A stretch of 64,000 nt of DNA. Origin: Areca catechu (lineage: Eukaryota; Streptophyta; Magnoliopsida; Arecales; Arecaceae). A model generated the notes under the pieces. It was not told the DNA's origin, made no database searches, and worked only from the letters and a program-made list of their open reading frames with translations. Shown one piece after another: positions 46,777 through 57,663 of this stretch (position 1 is its first letter; every line of letters starts with the position of its first letter). Position numbers and translations under genes: made by a program. Location of the stretch: positions 36,068,449 through 36,132,448 of the forward strand of contig CM038052.1 of assembly GCA_021397845.1 (NCBI GenBank), read 5' to 3'.

Positions 46777-49700
46777 TTATCGATAATACATCCTTAGGTT
46801 CGAGGCGTTCAAAGTCCGAGGGAATCTGGATCCTCCTAATTCCTCCAGGTAATAGGCTCCGTGAGGGAGAACTTCTGCCACCCTGTACGGGCCTTCCCAA
46901 TTCGGGGAGAGCTTCCCGCACTCTCGTGGCTGAGAAGCTTCAGCGCGCCGGAGCACCAGATCTCCGGGGCGAAAGGACTTTGGTCACACCCGGGAGTTGT
47001 AGTACCTGGCCACTCGCTGCCTGTACGCCACCATTCGGACTCGAGCATTGTCCCTCGTCTCCTCAAGAAGGTCCAGGTTGAGCATCATCCTGGCGGGGTT
47101 CTCTGCTTCGTCGTACTGCTCCACGCGCAGGGTGGGTAGACTGAGCTCAATCGGGATAACCGCCTCGGCTCCGAAGACGAGATTGAATGGGGTCTCGTTG
47201 GTGGCCGTCCTAGTTCGGAGGCCTTGCAGAATGGTCCTATTCGTGACCTCGGCTTCTCCATTTGTCTGTGGGTGCGCCACCGAGGTGAAGCGATGGTGGA
47301 TGCCGAGGTCGCTGCAGAATTCAAACTCCCGGCAGTCGAACTGACGCCCGTTATCGGTGATCACGGTGTGGGGGAGGCCGAAACGGCAAATGATTGACTT
47401 CCAGAAAAACTTGGCGATGTTTGCCTCTGTGATCCGCGCCAGGGGTTCGGCCTCAACCCACTTCGTGAAGTAGTCGATGGCCACGATCAGGAACTTCCGC
47501 TGTCCGGACGCCGGGGGAAATGGTCCTAGGAGGTCCATTCCCCGTTGGGCGAACGGCCACGGAGCCGAGAGCTGGGAGAGTGGAGTGGAGGGCTGCCGCT
47601 GCACCACGGCATGCCGTTGACACCGATCACACTTCTTTACGAAACCGACGGCATCCTCCTTCATCGTCTCCCAGAAATAACCTTGGCGGAGGGCCTTGTA
47701 GGCTAGTGCTCTGCCCCCAAGTGGTTCCCGCAGATGCCCTCATGGATTTTCTAGAGCACGAGTGTGGCCTCCGCAGGTCTCAGGCACTTAAGGAGGGGAT
47801 AGGAGTAAGACCTCCGATACAGCTGCCCGTCCATCAGGACGAACCGCGCGGCCTTCTTTTTGATAAGGCGGGCCGCCGCACGGTCCTCCGGCAAGGTGCC
47901 GCCGGTTATGTACTCGGCGTACTTGTCCATCCAGCTGGCTCGTGGCTGACCTGTTGGACCTCTACAGGGGTCTCGTAGCTCGGGGCCTTGAGGTGCTCTA
48001 CATGAGCGCGACCCAGTAACGAGTCCGGCAGGGTCGCCAGCTGGGAGAGAGCGTCCGCACGGGCGTTTTCCCCGCGGGGTATATGGGAGATGCTAAAGCG
48101 CCAAAATCCGGCCGCGCTCATTTTGACGAGCTATAGATATTTTGCCATTTAAGGGTCGTGCGCAGCATATTCTCCGGAGATCTGTCCGGCCACCAGCTGG
48201 GAATCAGCAAAGGCCTTGAGGTCGGCTACGCCCAGCTCGCAGGAGACTCTCAGCCCGGCTTGGAGTGCCTCGTATTCTGCCTGGTTGTTGGTTGCGGCAA
48301 ACTGGAAACGGAGTGCATACTCGGCGACGACCCCATCGCCGTTTGCAAGAATGAGACCAGCTCCGCTCCCGCTGGAGTTCGAGGCTCCATCTACATGAAG
48401 GATCTACGCATCCTCTTCAGGCTCCTCGGGGCCTGGTTTCAATTGCGGATGTAGAGAGTCCCCCTCTGGCTCCTTGCTCAGGCCTGCACACTTGACCAAG
48501 AAGTCGGCCAGCACTTGCACTTTCATGGCCGACCTCGGCCTATAAGCGATATCGAATTCGCTGAGCTTGAGTGCCCACTTCTTCAATCGCCCCGATGTGT
48601 CGGGTCGGTTGAGTATCGCTTTCAGCGGCTGATCAGACAGGACGGCAATGGGATGCGCTTGGAAATAGGGCCTGAGACGCTGAGCAGACACTATTAACGC
48701 AAAAATGAGCTTTTCGGGCCGAGAATACCTGAGCTCCGCATCGCGGAGAAGTTTGCTGGTGTAGTATACCGGCCTCTGGACTCCCTGGTCATCGATCCGA
48801 ACCAGGACCGAGCTAACGACCTCCGGGGTGACCGCTAGGTAGGGATGAGTTCCTCTCCTTCTTCGGGCCTGGAAAGGAGTAGGGGCGATGCAAGCGTCTT
48901 CTTCAGCTCTTCAAACGCCTCCTGGCACTTCTCAGTCCAGGCGAAGTCGTTCATCTTCCTCAGCACTTTGAAAAAGGGTCAGCAGCGGTCGGCCGACCTT
49001 GAGATGAACCGGCTCAGGGCGGCTATCCGACCGGTGAGTCGCTGCACTTGCTTCTTGGAGGTGGGCTGCTCCATGTCCAGGATGGCCTGGACCTTTTCCG
49101 GGTTGGCTTCAATCCCTCTTTGGGTCACCATGAACCCCAGGAATTTCCCGGCGGAGACGCCGAAGGCGCACTTCGCCGGGTTCAGCTTCATCTGATGAAG
49201 TCAGAGGTTGCCGAAGGTCTCCGCCAGGTCGGCAACATGATCCGAGAGGGGCTTGCTCATCACTAGCATGTCATCCACGTACACCTGCATGTTGCGGCCG
49301 AATTGGTCCTTAAATACTTTGTTGACCAGTCGCTGGTACGTGGCCCCGACGTTCTTGATGCCAAATGGCATCATCCTGTAACAGAAAGTTCCGCGGTCGG
49401 TGACGAAGGCGGTGTGCTCTTCATCCTCCGGGTTCATTCGGATCTGGTTGTACCCGGAGAAAGCATCCATGAAAGAGAGGAGGCGATGCCCCGAGGTGGT
49501 GTCGACCAGCTAGTCAATCTTCGGAAGAGGGAAGCTGTCCTTCGGGCAAGCTCGGTTGAGGTCGGTGTAGTCCACACAGATCCTCCACTTGCCACTACTC
49601 TTCTTTACCATGACCACATTCGCCAGCTAGCTGGGATACTGAACCTCCCGCACGAAGCCGGCGGCGAGGAGTTTCTCCACTTCTTCGTTGATGGCCCTCT

Positions 49701-50964
49701 GCCTCTCCGCGGCAAAACTCCTCTTCTTCTAGCGGACCGGGTGGCATCTTGGGTCCACGTTCAGCCTGTGCGTAATGACCTCGGGGGGAATGCCCGGCAT
49801 GTCGACCGCGGACCAGGCGAACACATCCACGTTCATGCGGAGGAATTCCAGCAGGCGGGTCCGTTCCTCCTCCGGGAGTTGGGCCCCCACCTGCACCGTC
49901 TTCAGAGGGTCCGAACCGAGGGGATAGGTCAACAGACGCTCTACGGGTCCTCCCCTGGGTTCCTTTTCCCTTAGGTCGAGGTCATCGACATCGGGGCCGA
50001 GCTTGGCATCCCGGGCACCTGGGACCGTCTGAAGGCAATGCGGGACTGGCTGGGTCGTCCCCCTCATCACCCCAAGTCCGGAGGCTGTGGGGAATTGCAC
50101 TAGCAACCGCTTCGTAGAAATCACGGCGTCCAGCTGGTTGAGCCCCGGACGCCCGAGGATCGCGTTGTAAGGCGAAGGAAGCTTGACGACGGTAAACGTC
50201 ATCATGACTGTGGTCTGTCGAGGTGGGGATCCAGCGATGACCGGGAGAGTGATCTCCCCTTCGACCCCCACCGAGTCCCCGGTAAAGCCTACAAGAGGGA
50301 TGTGCACCGGCCTTAGCTGATCATGGGACAGATTCATTCGGGAGAAAGCGTCATAAAAAAGCACATCAGCGGAGCTTCCACTATCTACCATAATTCGGTG
50401 TCCAGGATGCTTTGCGATGGTCATCTCGACCACCACACCATCGTTATTTACATTATTATTTTCATTCCCCTTCTCAGAAGGGGGTACATCCTCCGGGTTC
50501 CCGACCTCCCGGGCTCTCTTCGTCGCCCGCCCGATTCCACAAGAGATCATGCCCACTGGCTTCTCCGTCGGACGGTTGTCGATTGCGGGAACCGTGGGTA
50601 AGGCCGCGAGCGGCCGTCCCTCCGCCGGGACCTCGTTCCTCACGAACTTCCTGAGGTAGCCTCTTTTGATCAGCTCCTCGATTTCCCGCTTCAGATTACG
50701 ACACTCCTCCGTGTCGTGGCCATGCTCGCGGTGGAACTGGCAGTACTTTGACTTGTCGCGGGTGCCTTTTGGGTTCTGAGGAGGAGGTCGGCGGAGATAG
50801 TGTTCGCCCTCAATTTCCATGAGGATCTTCGTTCTGGGAGCGAGGAGAGGGGTGAACCTTCGTTCCGGGGTGGCCTCGCCCTTCGGCCTCGGATTTGGAC
50901 GAGGGTCAGCGGATGGCCCAGGCCTCCGGGCCCCCGGAACATCTCTCGGGGCCGGCTTCTTCAA
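46777..50964 (-). pseudogene. Tat pro-pol of element C: protease, RT, RNase H, second RNase H, integrase
   Basis: Reading from 50964 down: gag-end zinc knuckle (YCQFHREHGHDTEEC), aspartic protease (IMVDSGSSADVLFYDAF), then RT with CVDYTDLNRACPKDSFPL, FMDAFSGYNQI and active-site VYVDDMLVMS. RNase H and the Tat-specific second RNase H follow (ISHIPRGENARADALSQL). Integrase has CDRCQRHA, MDLLGPF, TDNGRQF and NGEAEVTN, and the end RMYYR stops at 46777. There is one long open frame down to 49729, then stops near 49729, 49630, 49514, 49200 and 48980, several being CAG to TAG changes. Integrase also lacks about 27 residues after GLRTR (near 47215) relative to element B. The RNase H region is frameshifted near 48700-48840. 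Not functional. Confidence 0.92.
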
Positions 50965-51062
50965 GGTCCTCCCGTCCAGCTCTCGGCGGGTGCGATCGGC
51001 CTCCTCCGCTCGGATGTACTTGTGGACACGGAGGAGGAGCTCGGAGTACGTCCTGGAAGGTT

Positions 51063-52149
51063 TTTTTATCCAGGGAATAGGTCAGGCGGGACGTCTTGAG
51101 CCCACGCTTTAAAGCCAGCATGGCAACGGGCTCGTCCAGGCTGTAGATCTCCAGGGCAGCGGTCTTGAAACGGGTGATGTAGTCCCGAAGCAGCTCCTGG
51201 TCCTGCTGACGGATAGAGAAGAGGCTGTCCACCTCTCTTGGCACCTTCCAACAAGCATCGAAGTGCGCCACGAACTTTCCTTCCAACTGATGGAAGGAAC
51301 AAATAGATCCGGGCTCGAGGCGGGTGAACCAGACTCGAGCAGCCTTCCGGAGGGTAGCGGGGAAGGCAATGCACAAAAGAGCATCCGTGGCCCCTTGGAC
51401 CCTCATGAGAGCCTTGTAGCTCTCCAGATGGTCCAAAGGGTCGGTGGTCCCATCGTAGGGATCCACCTGCGGCATGCGGAACCGGCTCGGAATCGGCTCC
51501 GCCTGGATTTCTTCGGAAAAGGGGGGATGGGAGTCATAGCCCATCGGGTCCGCCGAGGAATTCTGCAGGTCGGCAAATCGGCGGGCGAACTTCGCCAATT
51601 TGCGCTCGTGCTCCTCTAGGCACCTCTCGGCCTGGCGCCTGATGGCCTTGTCGGTGGAATCTTCCACCGAGGCCGCTGGTGAAGGGGGCGCCGATCGGTC
51701 TCGGTGCAGGGTCTTGCCTCGGCGCCGCTTGCTGCGACGCGCTGCCTCGGCTTCATCAGCCGGGGATCGACTCTCGTGATCCGCCGAACCGGAGTAATTT
51801 CTTTTCGCGGGAGTTTGGTGGCTCCCGCGAGGATTGGAGGCTGCCCGCGGTTGGGATGGCCTGCCGTGGATGGAGCGCAGGCTCCCGCGCGGCCTCGCGG
51901 CCCGAGCCGCAGGGGTCCCTGGCTGAGGCTGCGTGGCCAAGGAGCGCTGCCCATGTTGTAGCTACCGAACTGCCGTAGTCAAGGTCTGCAGCTGCTGGAT
52001 GACAGCCGCAAAAGATCCGTCCGCCGAGGTCAGTTGTGGTGGAAGAGGAGGGGGAGCAGGGAGCTACCTCTCCGGGCTGTGTGGCCCCTGAGGGGAGGGG
52101 ACCTCCCCTACTCGGCTGGTGGACCTTCGTGTCCACGCGTGACCACCAT
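51063..52149 (-). pseudogene. Tat gag of element C
   Basis: Open from about 51950 to 51063 on the minus strand. It has the capsid-type region PYDGTTDPLDHLESYKALM, AFPATLRKAARVWFTRLEPG, FSIRQQDQELLRDYITRFK and LALKRGLKTSRLTYSL. No ATG lies in this frame after a stop just upstream (about 51962). Coding similarity (VIQQLQTLTTAVR) continues above that stop, so the true start is nearer 52149. At 51062-51070 a run of seven A shifts the frame: the zinc-knuckle part continues in another frame into pro-pol. Capsid function in virus-like particle assembly is known for the family. Confidence 0.88.
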
Positions 52150-52202
52150 GGTCGGAGCGCGCTTCATTCACGGAAAGCTAGCTCCCACCGGGGGTGTTGT
52201 CC

Positions 52203-52227
52203 TGCCCCCCTACCTGGCGCGCCAATC
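52203..52227 (-). other. Primer-binding region of element C
   Basis: On the minus strand, ga then ttggcgcgccaggtagggg directly follows the 5' LTR end. It is the same type as in element A, and it fixes the minus orientation of the element. Confidence 0.75.
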
Positions 52228-54377
52228 TGTTGCCGATCTCGCCGCCGCGCCTGTGGCTTCGGAGCCGCCGATCCGACTAGACCGTCTTGCCCCTGGGGTC
52301 TCCTGGCTCTTCGAACCTGCAAGGCAAGGTCTGAAACCCTGGCCGGGGGTCCCAGCGAGGGAGCTCCAACGGTCAAGTTAGTAAACGGCGAAAGGGAACA
52401 GAATCTCCGAGACGGGCCCCCGAAGGAGTCCCAGACTTAGAGATCGTGCTAACAAGAAAGATCTCAGGAAGGATAGAAATCCGGCCGAGTTCCTCCGCCG
52501 AGCTCACGCCAAAGGTCCCCTCTCGGGATCTTGGATCCTGCTCTTGGAACGGAATCTCCTCTCCTAGCCTTTGTTTCTTGCTTACCTTGTCGTCTACTCT
52601 CCCCTTCCTTTTAACTCCTCATGTTGCCTTTTCGTTTGCCGCACTTGGGAGGCTCCTTCGTTGCTTTCAACCCCTTCCCTCCATCTCTTTCCCCTTCTGG
52701 ATCAAAGAACCAGGCGGCTTCCCCGCCTTGCTTGCCGAGCCTAGCGAGGAAAGAGTAAAGGGAGGGCGCCGGTCAGACCGCCGACCAGACCTTGGGCTGA
52801 GCGCGAGCGCTCTTCTTCCCAGGCGCCGACGATGCCCGTTATTGGGTCCTGTTTTGTCAAGACTTCGCCTCTCGACTGCGGGACCTGTCGGGCCGATGTA
52901 AGCGATGTTTCGCGTGTCGTTGCCGACCGTACGGGCGCTACTCTCGGGATGCGGCACGCACGGCTCGAGGGGCAATCTCGGAGCTCGTGCTCCTGCTCCT
53001 CGGAAGCTTCTCCGCACAGGTTGGCCTGCCTCGGCCGAGGTGGGACCGTCTCAGGGCGCCACCCGGCGAGGGAGCAGGGGGGCCGCTGGCTTCGGCCGAG
53101 GTGGATCCCTCCTGGGTGGATACCTGGTGGAGCGGCAGAGGGGCGCTCAACTTCGGCCGAGGTGGTCCCGTCTCCGGGCGCCACCTGGCGAAGGAGCGAG
53201 GGGGCCCGGCTCGACCTCGGCCGAGGTGGGACCGTCTTAGGGTGCCACTTGGCGAGGGAGAGGGGAGGCCGCCGGCTTCGGCCGAGGTGGACCCCTCCTG
53301 GGTGGATACCTGGCGGAGCGGCAGAGGGGCGCCCGACTTCGACCGAGGTGGTCTCGTCTCCGGGCGCCACATGGCGAAGGAGCGAGGGGCCCGGCTCGAC
53401 CTCGGTCGAGGTGGGACCGTCTCAGGGTGCCACCTGGCGAGGGAGCAGGGAGGCCGCCGGCTTCGGCCGAGTTGGACCCCTCCTGGGTGGACACCTGGCG
53501 GAGCGGTAGAGGGGCGCTCGACTTCGGCCGAGGTGGTCCCGTCTCCGGGCGCCACCTAGCGAAGGAGCGAGGGGCCCGGCTCGACCTCGGCCGAGGTGAG
53601 ACCGTCTCAGGGTGCCACCTGGCGAGGGAGCAGGGAGGCCGCCGGCTTCGGCCGAGGTGGACCCCTCCTGGGTGGACACCTGGCGGAGCAGCAGAGGGGC
53701 ACCCGACTTCGGCCGAGGTGGTCCCGTCTCCGGGCGCCACCTGGCGAAGGAGCGAGGGGCCCGGCTCGACCTCGGCCGAGGTGGGACCGTCTCAGGGTCC
53801 CACCTGGCGAAGGAGCAGGGAGGCCGCCGGCTTCGGCCGAGGTGGACCCCTCCTGGGTGGACACCTGGCGGAGCGGCAGAGGGGCGCTCGACTTCGGCCG
53901 AGGTGGTCCCATCTCCGGGCGCCACCTGGCGAAGGAGCGAGGGACCCGACTCGACCTCGGCCGAAGTGGGACCGTCTCAGGGTGCCACCTGGCGAGGGAG
54001 CATGGAGGCCGCCGGCTTCGACCGAGGTGGACCCCTCCTGGGTGGACACCTGGCGGGCGGCAGAGGGGCGCTCGACTTCGGCCGAGGTGGTCCCGTCTCC
54101 GGGCGCTACCTGGCGAAGGAGCGAGGGGCCCGGCTCGACCTCGGCCGAGGTGGGACCGTCTCAGGGTGCCACCTGGCGAGGGAGCAGGGAGGCCGCCGGC
54201 TTCGGCCGAGGTGGACCCCTCCTGGGTGGACACCTGGCGGAGCGACAGGAAGGCCTGGACCGACCTCGACTTCGGTCGAGGCGGAGCCACACCTGACTTT
54301 GCCGAAAAAACTCCACGTGGCTCGAATCACGCCTAGCGAAATCTGAGACATGCCACGTCATCGTTACGGCCGTAACA
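52228..54377 (-). repeat. 5' LTR of element C with 185-bp tandem repeats
   Basis: 2150 bp, with the repeat array at about 53020-54260. It is 274 bp shorter than the 3' LTR, about one and a half repeat units. Confidence 0.9.
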
Positions 54378-55282
54378 AATATCATTTTGTTATCAAAGAT
54401 CTTGACAAGACAAGGTACTTTTTAGGTCTCGAGATTGCTTACTATTTTGATGGGATTAGACTTTCTCAGCGAAAATATATACTTGACCTACTTGCAAAGA
54501 TTGGACTTCTGGGATGTAAGCCTATCAGTATTCCGATGGTTGCAAATCATAATAATCCATCAAAAAATAATCAGGATGATTTTCCAAATCCAGCTCAGTA
54601 TTGTCGACTAATTGGAAGACTAATATACCTCACCATTATACAACCAGATATTTTTCTTGCAGTTGGATTGGTCAGCCAGTACATGCATAAGCCAAAGAAA
54701 GGATATTGGGAAGCAGCTATCAAAATTCTTCATTATATAGAAAGTTCTCCAAGAAAAGAATTACTCTTCAAGAAATCTGAATATCTTGATATTGAGATAT
54801 ACTTAGATGCAGATTACGCGGGATTTATGAAGGATCAGCATTCTACCTTTGGCTATTACACTTATATTGGAGGAAACTTAGTCATATGGAGAAGCAAGAA
54901 GCCAAATGTTATGGCTAGATCAAGTGCAAAGGCAGAGTACAAAGCAATGGCCCTTACTGCCTGTGAGATGATGTAGCTTAAATCCTTTATGGAGGATTTG
55001 AGATTTACCTATACAAAGCCTATGGATATGTATTGTGACAATCAAGTAATAATTTATATCGCTAGTAACCTAGTTTTTCACAAATAGACTAAGCATATAG
55101 AGATGGACTGTCATTTTATTCGAAAAGCTATTTTGAGTGACAAGATTAAGACACCCTTCACCAGTTAGTTTAGCAGATTAGCTAGCAGACATCTTTACTA
55201 AAGCTCTCAACTCCACTCGATTTTTTTACTTTATATTCCAAGCTAGGCTTAGTTGATATATACGCTCGAGCTTGAGGGAGAG
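54378..55282 (+). pseudogene. Copia E reverse transcriptase end and RNase H
   Basis: Resumes after element C with YHFVIKDLDKTRYFLGLEIA, QRKYILDLLAKIGLLG, PDIFLAVGLVSQYMHKP, then RNase H with YLDADYAGF, STFGYYTYIGGNLVIW, AKAEYKAMALTACEMM, a stop, and MYCDNQVIIYIA. It is open for 208 codons (54350-54976). Its frame does not match the left side, so one indel lies near the insertion. Stops follow at 54974 and 55085. The element ends with the purine tract gagcttgagggagag at 55268-55282. Confidence 0.9.
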
Positions 55283-55474
55283 TGCTAGAATTAGGAAAGA
55301 GAGCAATTTAACTTATATTGTTTTCTTAGAACAACATACTCTGTCTTTATCCTATTAAGAGTATTACTGTAATTTTATTAGAAGTTGTATATTACCATAT
55401 ATAATAACCTTGTACTTTATTTAAAAATTTCTATGGTCCTAATTTCAATACACAATCTTTTTTTTCTCTTAACA
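55283..55474 (+). repeat. 3' LTR of copia E
   Basis: 192 bp, tgctagaattagg...ctcttaaca, preceded by the purine tract and followed by gtgct. Confidence 0.92.
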
Positions 55475-55479
55475 GTGCT

Positions 55480-57380
55480 TAAATGGACCATGGGCAAGCA
55501 ATGGAGCCTGGCACTTAGTTCAACCTGATCTAGAACTAATCAGTTCTACATGACACAAGTAGGACCTATTGCAGATCTAGACCTTGACATCATGAACCAG
55601 ACCCCACTTTAAGGGCTTGTTTGCATATTTCTACAGGATTAGGATGAAAATATTGTAGAATTCATGGATTGAGCTGTCCATTAAAGCATGGCCTTGTATC
55701 AACAAAATGCTACCTAGCCCAAATCCCATTAAAAGAAAAGATAAACTTTCATAGGTCTTTTTTTCTTCCTGCAGCCTAAAGGCTAGAATCTAGACTGGGT
55801 TTGGACAGGCTCATAGAAAATGTAAGATGGATGGGCCAACAGGTCCAATTCCTACAGGATTTTCAACCCAATCCTGTAAGAATATCCAAATAAGCTGTAA
55901 ATGGATCAACAACATCAGATTGAGGCTAGCTAGCCCAACCCAGCTAACTGACCTCTTTTATCTACAGTAAAGTAGAGTAATCTTGGGGAGTTAACTTGTT
56001 GGCACTAGTTTAAAGCAGGCCATGGGTCCACCAATTTGAAACAATGCTTTCACCTCCTCTCCTCATCACCATATCATTATATCCATTATATGAACATTCT
56101 TGCTCTTGCAGTTTATGCATTTCAAGACATGACCAATTTCTTCGCCTTGGAGTCATGTTTGCACACTCTCATTCCATCATACATGGATCCCTTGTTCACA
56201 ACTAGTAATTTGTTACTTCCAGAACACCTTGGAATGAGCATCAACCAAAAGAAACACTCTCTTCTCTGCCCTCATAGACAAACAACGGCTCCTAAATGAG
56301 CAAGACTATCAATATTTTTTCTTAGTTATGTATATCTTCCTATGAGTTAATACCTGTTATGATACAATGTACCACACCAACTATCTGTACAGTCCAATCA
56401 GCACATAAGGGTAAGTGCATAGAAGAGTACCATGAGTGCTCACTGACACAGGAAACCTTTTATTCTGATCTAAACTATTTTGAGTAGATTTATGATAATG
56501 ATCTAGCCTCTAATATCTAATATACATGTTTAGCAAGTCATACACTCTGGAGTCTGGAATCTTGGATATGGATTACACACCTAGCTAAAATTGTCAAAAC
56601 AAAAACTACACCATGTTTATTATTTTAAACAACAAAATAACATAGGAAGGCAAAGTATAAAAGGCATTTTCAAAAGCATTGTGTCCAAAATGCAAACATG
56701 CACTAACATCTTAACATGTTTCTTGACATACTACCAAGATAGCATACAAAACAATACTTGAAGACATGCTACCTACATATACTTTTCAAACTTTAGGATC
56801 CAAACTGAAATCAGTAAGCAAAAATTAAGCCAATAGACTGTATTAAGCAACTCCCATGGAACTAATGGTTAATGGCAATGTCAGTTTTATTAATAAAGAA
56901 TGATAAAAAAATGGATCAATAAAGCTAGAGTGAACACTGAATATAAATAAGTTGACATGACTCACAGGAGATATCACTGTCTTTGTACAATCTCCAAAAT
57001 GCCTCCAAACATGTGGTAAAGTTTGGTAAAAGCAATATATTCTGCGCTGCTCTAGGTCTCAGCAATGTTGATGAACCTGCATTAAACTTCCAGTGTCAAC
57101 ATAACAACAGGCAGGTCTGAAAGTTTCATGTGTCTGATAAAATTGTCATTTAATTGATTGTCATATCCTAAAAATTTTTCATACTGATGCAACAAGATAA
57201 AGATTGTCAGATCCGTAGAAGGACAAAATGGAAGCTTAAAATCTACCCTAAGCATTAGTTGTGAGCTTCTTCACAGTTGGAGTGCATAAAAATTATCCAG
57301 CAGTTTGAGAGGTGGCACCAATTTTGAGTGTTAGAAATCAAACTTACCATCCAGAGCACATGCCACTCAGATAAATTAAA
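55480..57380. other. Intergenic AT-rich stretch downstream of the PPR gene
   Basis: No open frame over 90 codons that resembles a protein, no RNA gene and no transposon ends recognised. It continues the pre-insertion sequence seen left of 35480. Confidence 0.5.
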
Positions 57381-57652
57381 CCAGTTTTCACCAATAATTC
57401 CCACAAGAACACTCTCCATTCTTAAAATGGTGAAATCGCTTAACATCTCTGACAATAATCACTCTATCGGCTGACTTTGACACGAACATGATCGCAGCAC
57501 GGCAATCCCCACGAATTCTCAAGTTCTTAAGAACTCTGTGGCCCCAGCGGACAATTTCATAAGTCCATATCCAACAGCTAACATCTCACTGTGTGTTAAT
57601 AAAGCATATTCCTTTTTCTCAGGATCGACATCATGCAGAATAAACTTGGTGT
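57381..57652 (-). pseudogene. Tandem duplicate of the PPR gene's 3' end
   Basis: About 272 bp nearly identical to 57657-57932, lying directly downstream of the intact gene's stop. It encodes the last part of the DYW domain, from TKFILHDVDPEKKEYAL through the HSE motif (here HSEMLAVGYGL). A 4-bp deletion after LSAGAT near 57537 shifts the frame. The terminal ECSCGNYW region remains readable in another frame. It is untranslated debris and may lie within the 3' UTR of the intact gene. Confidence 0.85.
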
Positions 57653-57663
57653 TAGACCAGTTT

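Larger units (their letters stand above)
40683..54377 (-). mobile_element. LTR retrotransposon C: Tat-lineage, nearly complete
   Basis: It lies in minus orientation inside copia E with a perfect aatat duplication (40678-40682 and 54378-54382). LTRs (tgttgccg...ggccgtaaca) are 2150 bp (5' LTR, 52228-54377) and 2424 bp (3' LTR, 40683-43106). The size difference comes from tandem-repeat copy number. On the minus strand it carries gag (52149-51063), protease, RT, two RNase H domains and integrase (50964-46777). On the plus strand it carries the antisense gene (43598-45772). Outside the repeats the LTRs differ by only a few percent by eye, so it is the youngest full element here. Stops and frameshifts in gag and pol make it non-autonomous. 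Confidence 0.93.
35481..55474 (+). mobile_element. Copia element E (short LTRs), split by two later insertions
   Basis: The 5' LTR (35481-35670) and 3' LTR (55283-55474) are homologous and flanked by a perfect 5-bp duplication, gtgct (35476-35480 and 55475-55479). The primer-binding site follows directly. Gag, protease, integrase, reverse transcriptase and RNase H can be followed in the plus orientation, but all are broken by stops and frameshifts. Reverse transcriptase is interrupted by an 860-bp insert (39462-40321) and by the whole of Tat element C (40683-54377). Subtracting these leaves about 5.4 kb, a normal copia length. More than twenty differences between the LTRs by eye mark this as older than element C. 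Confidence 0.92.
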
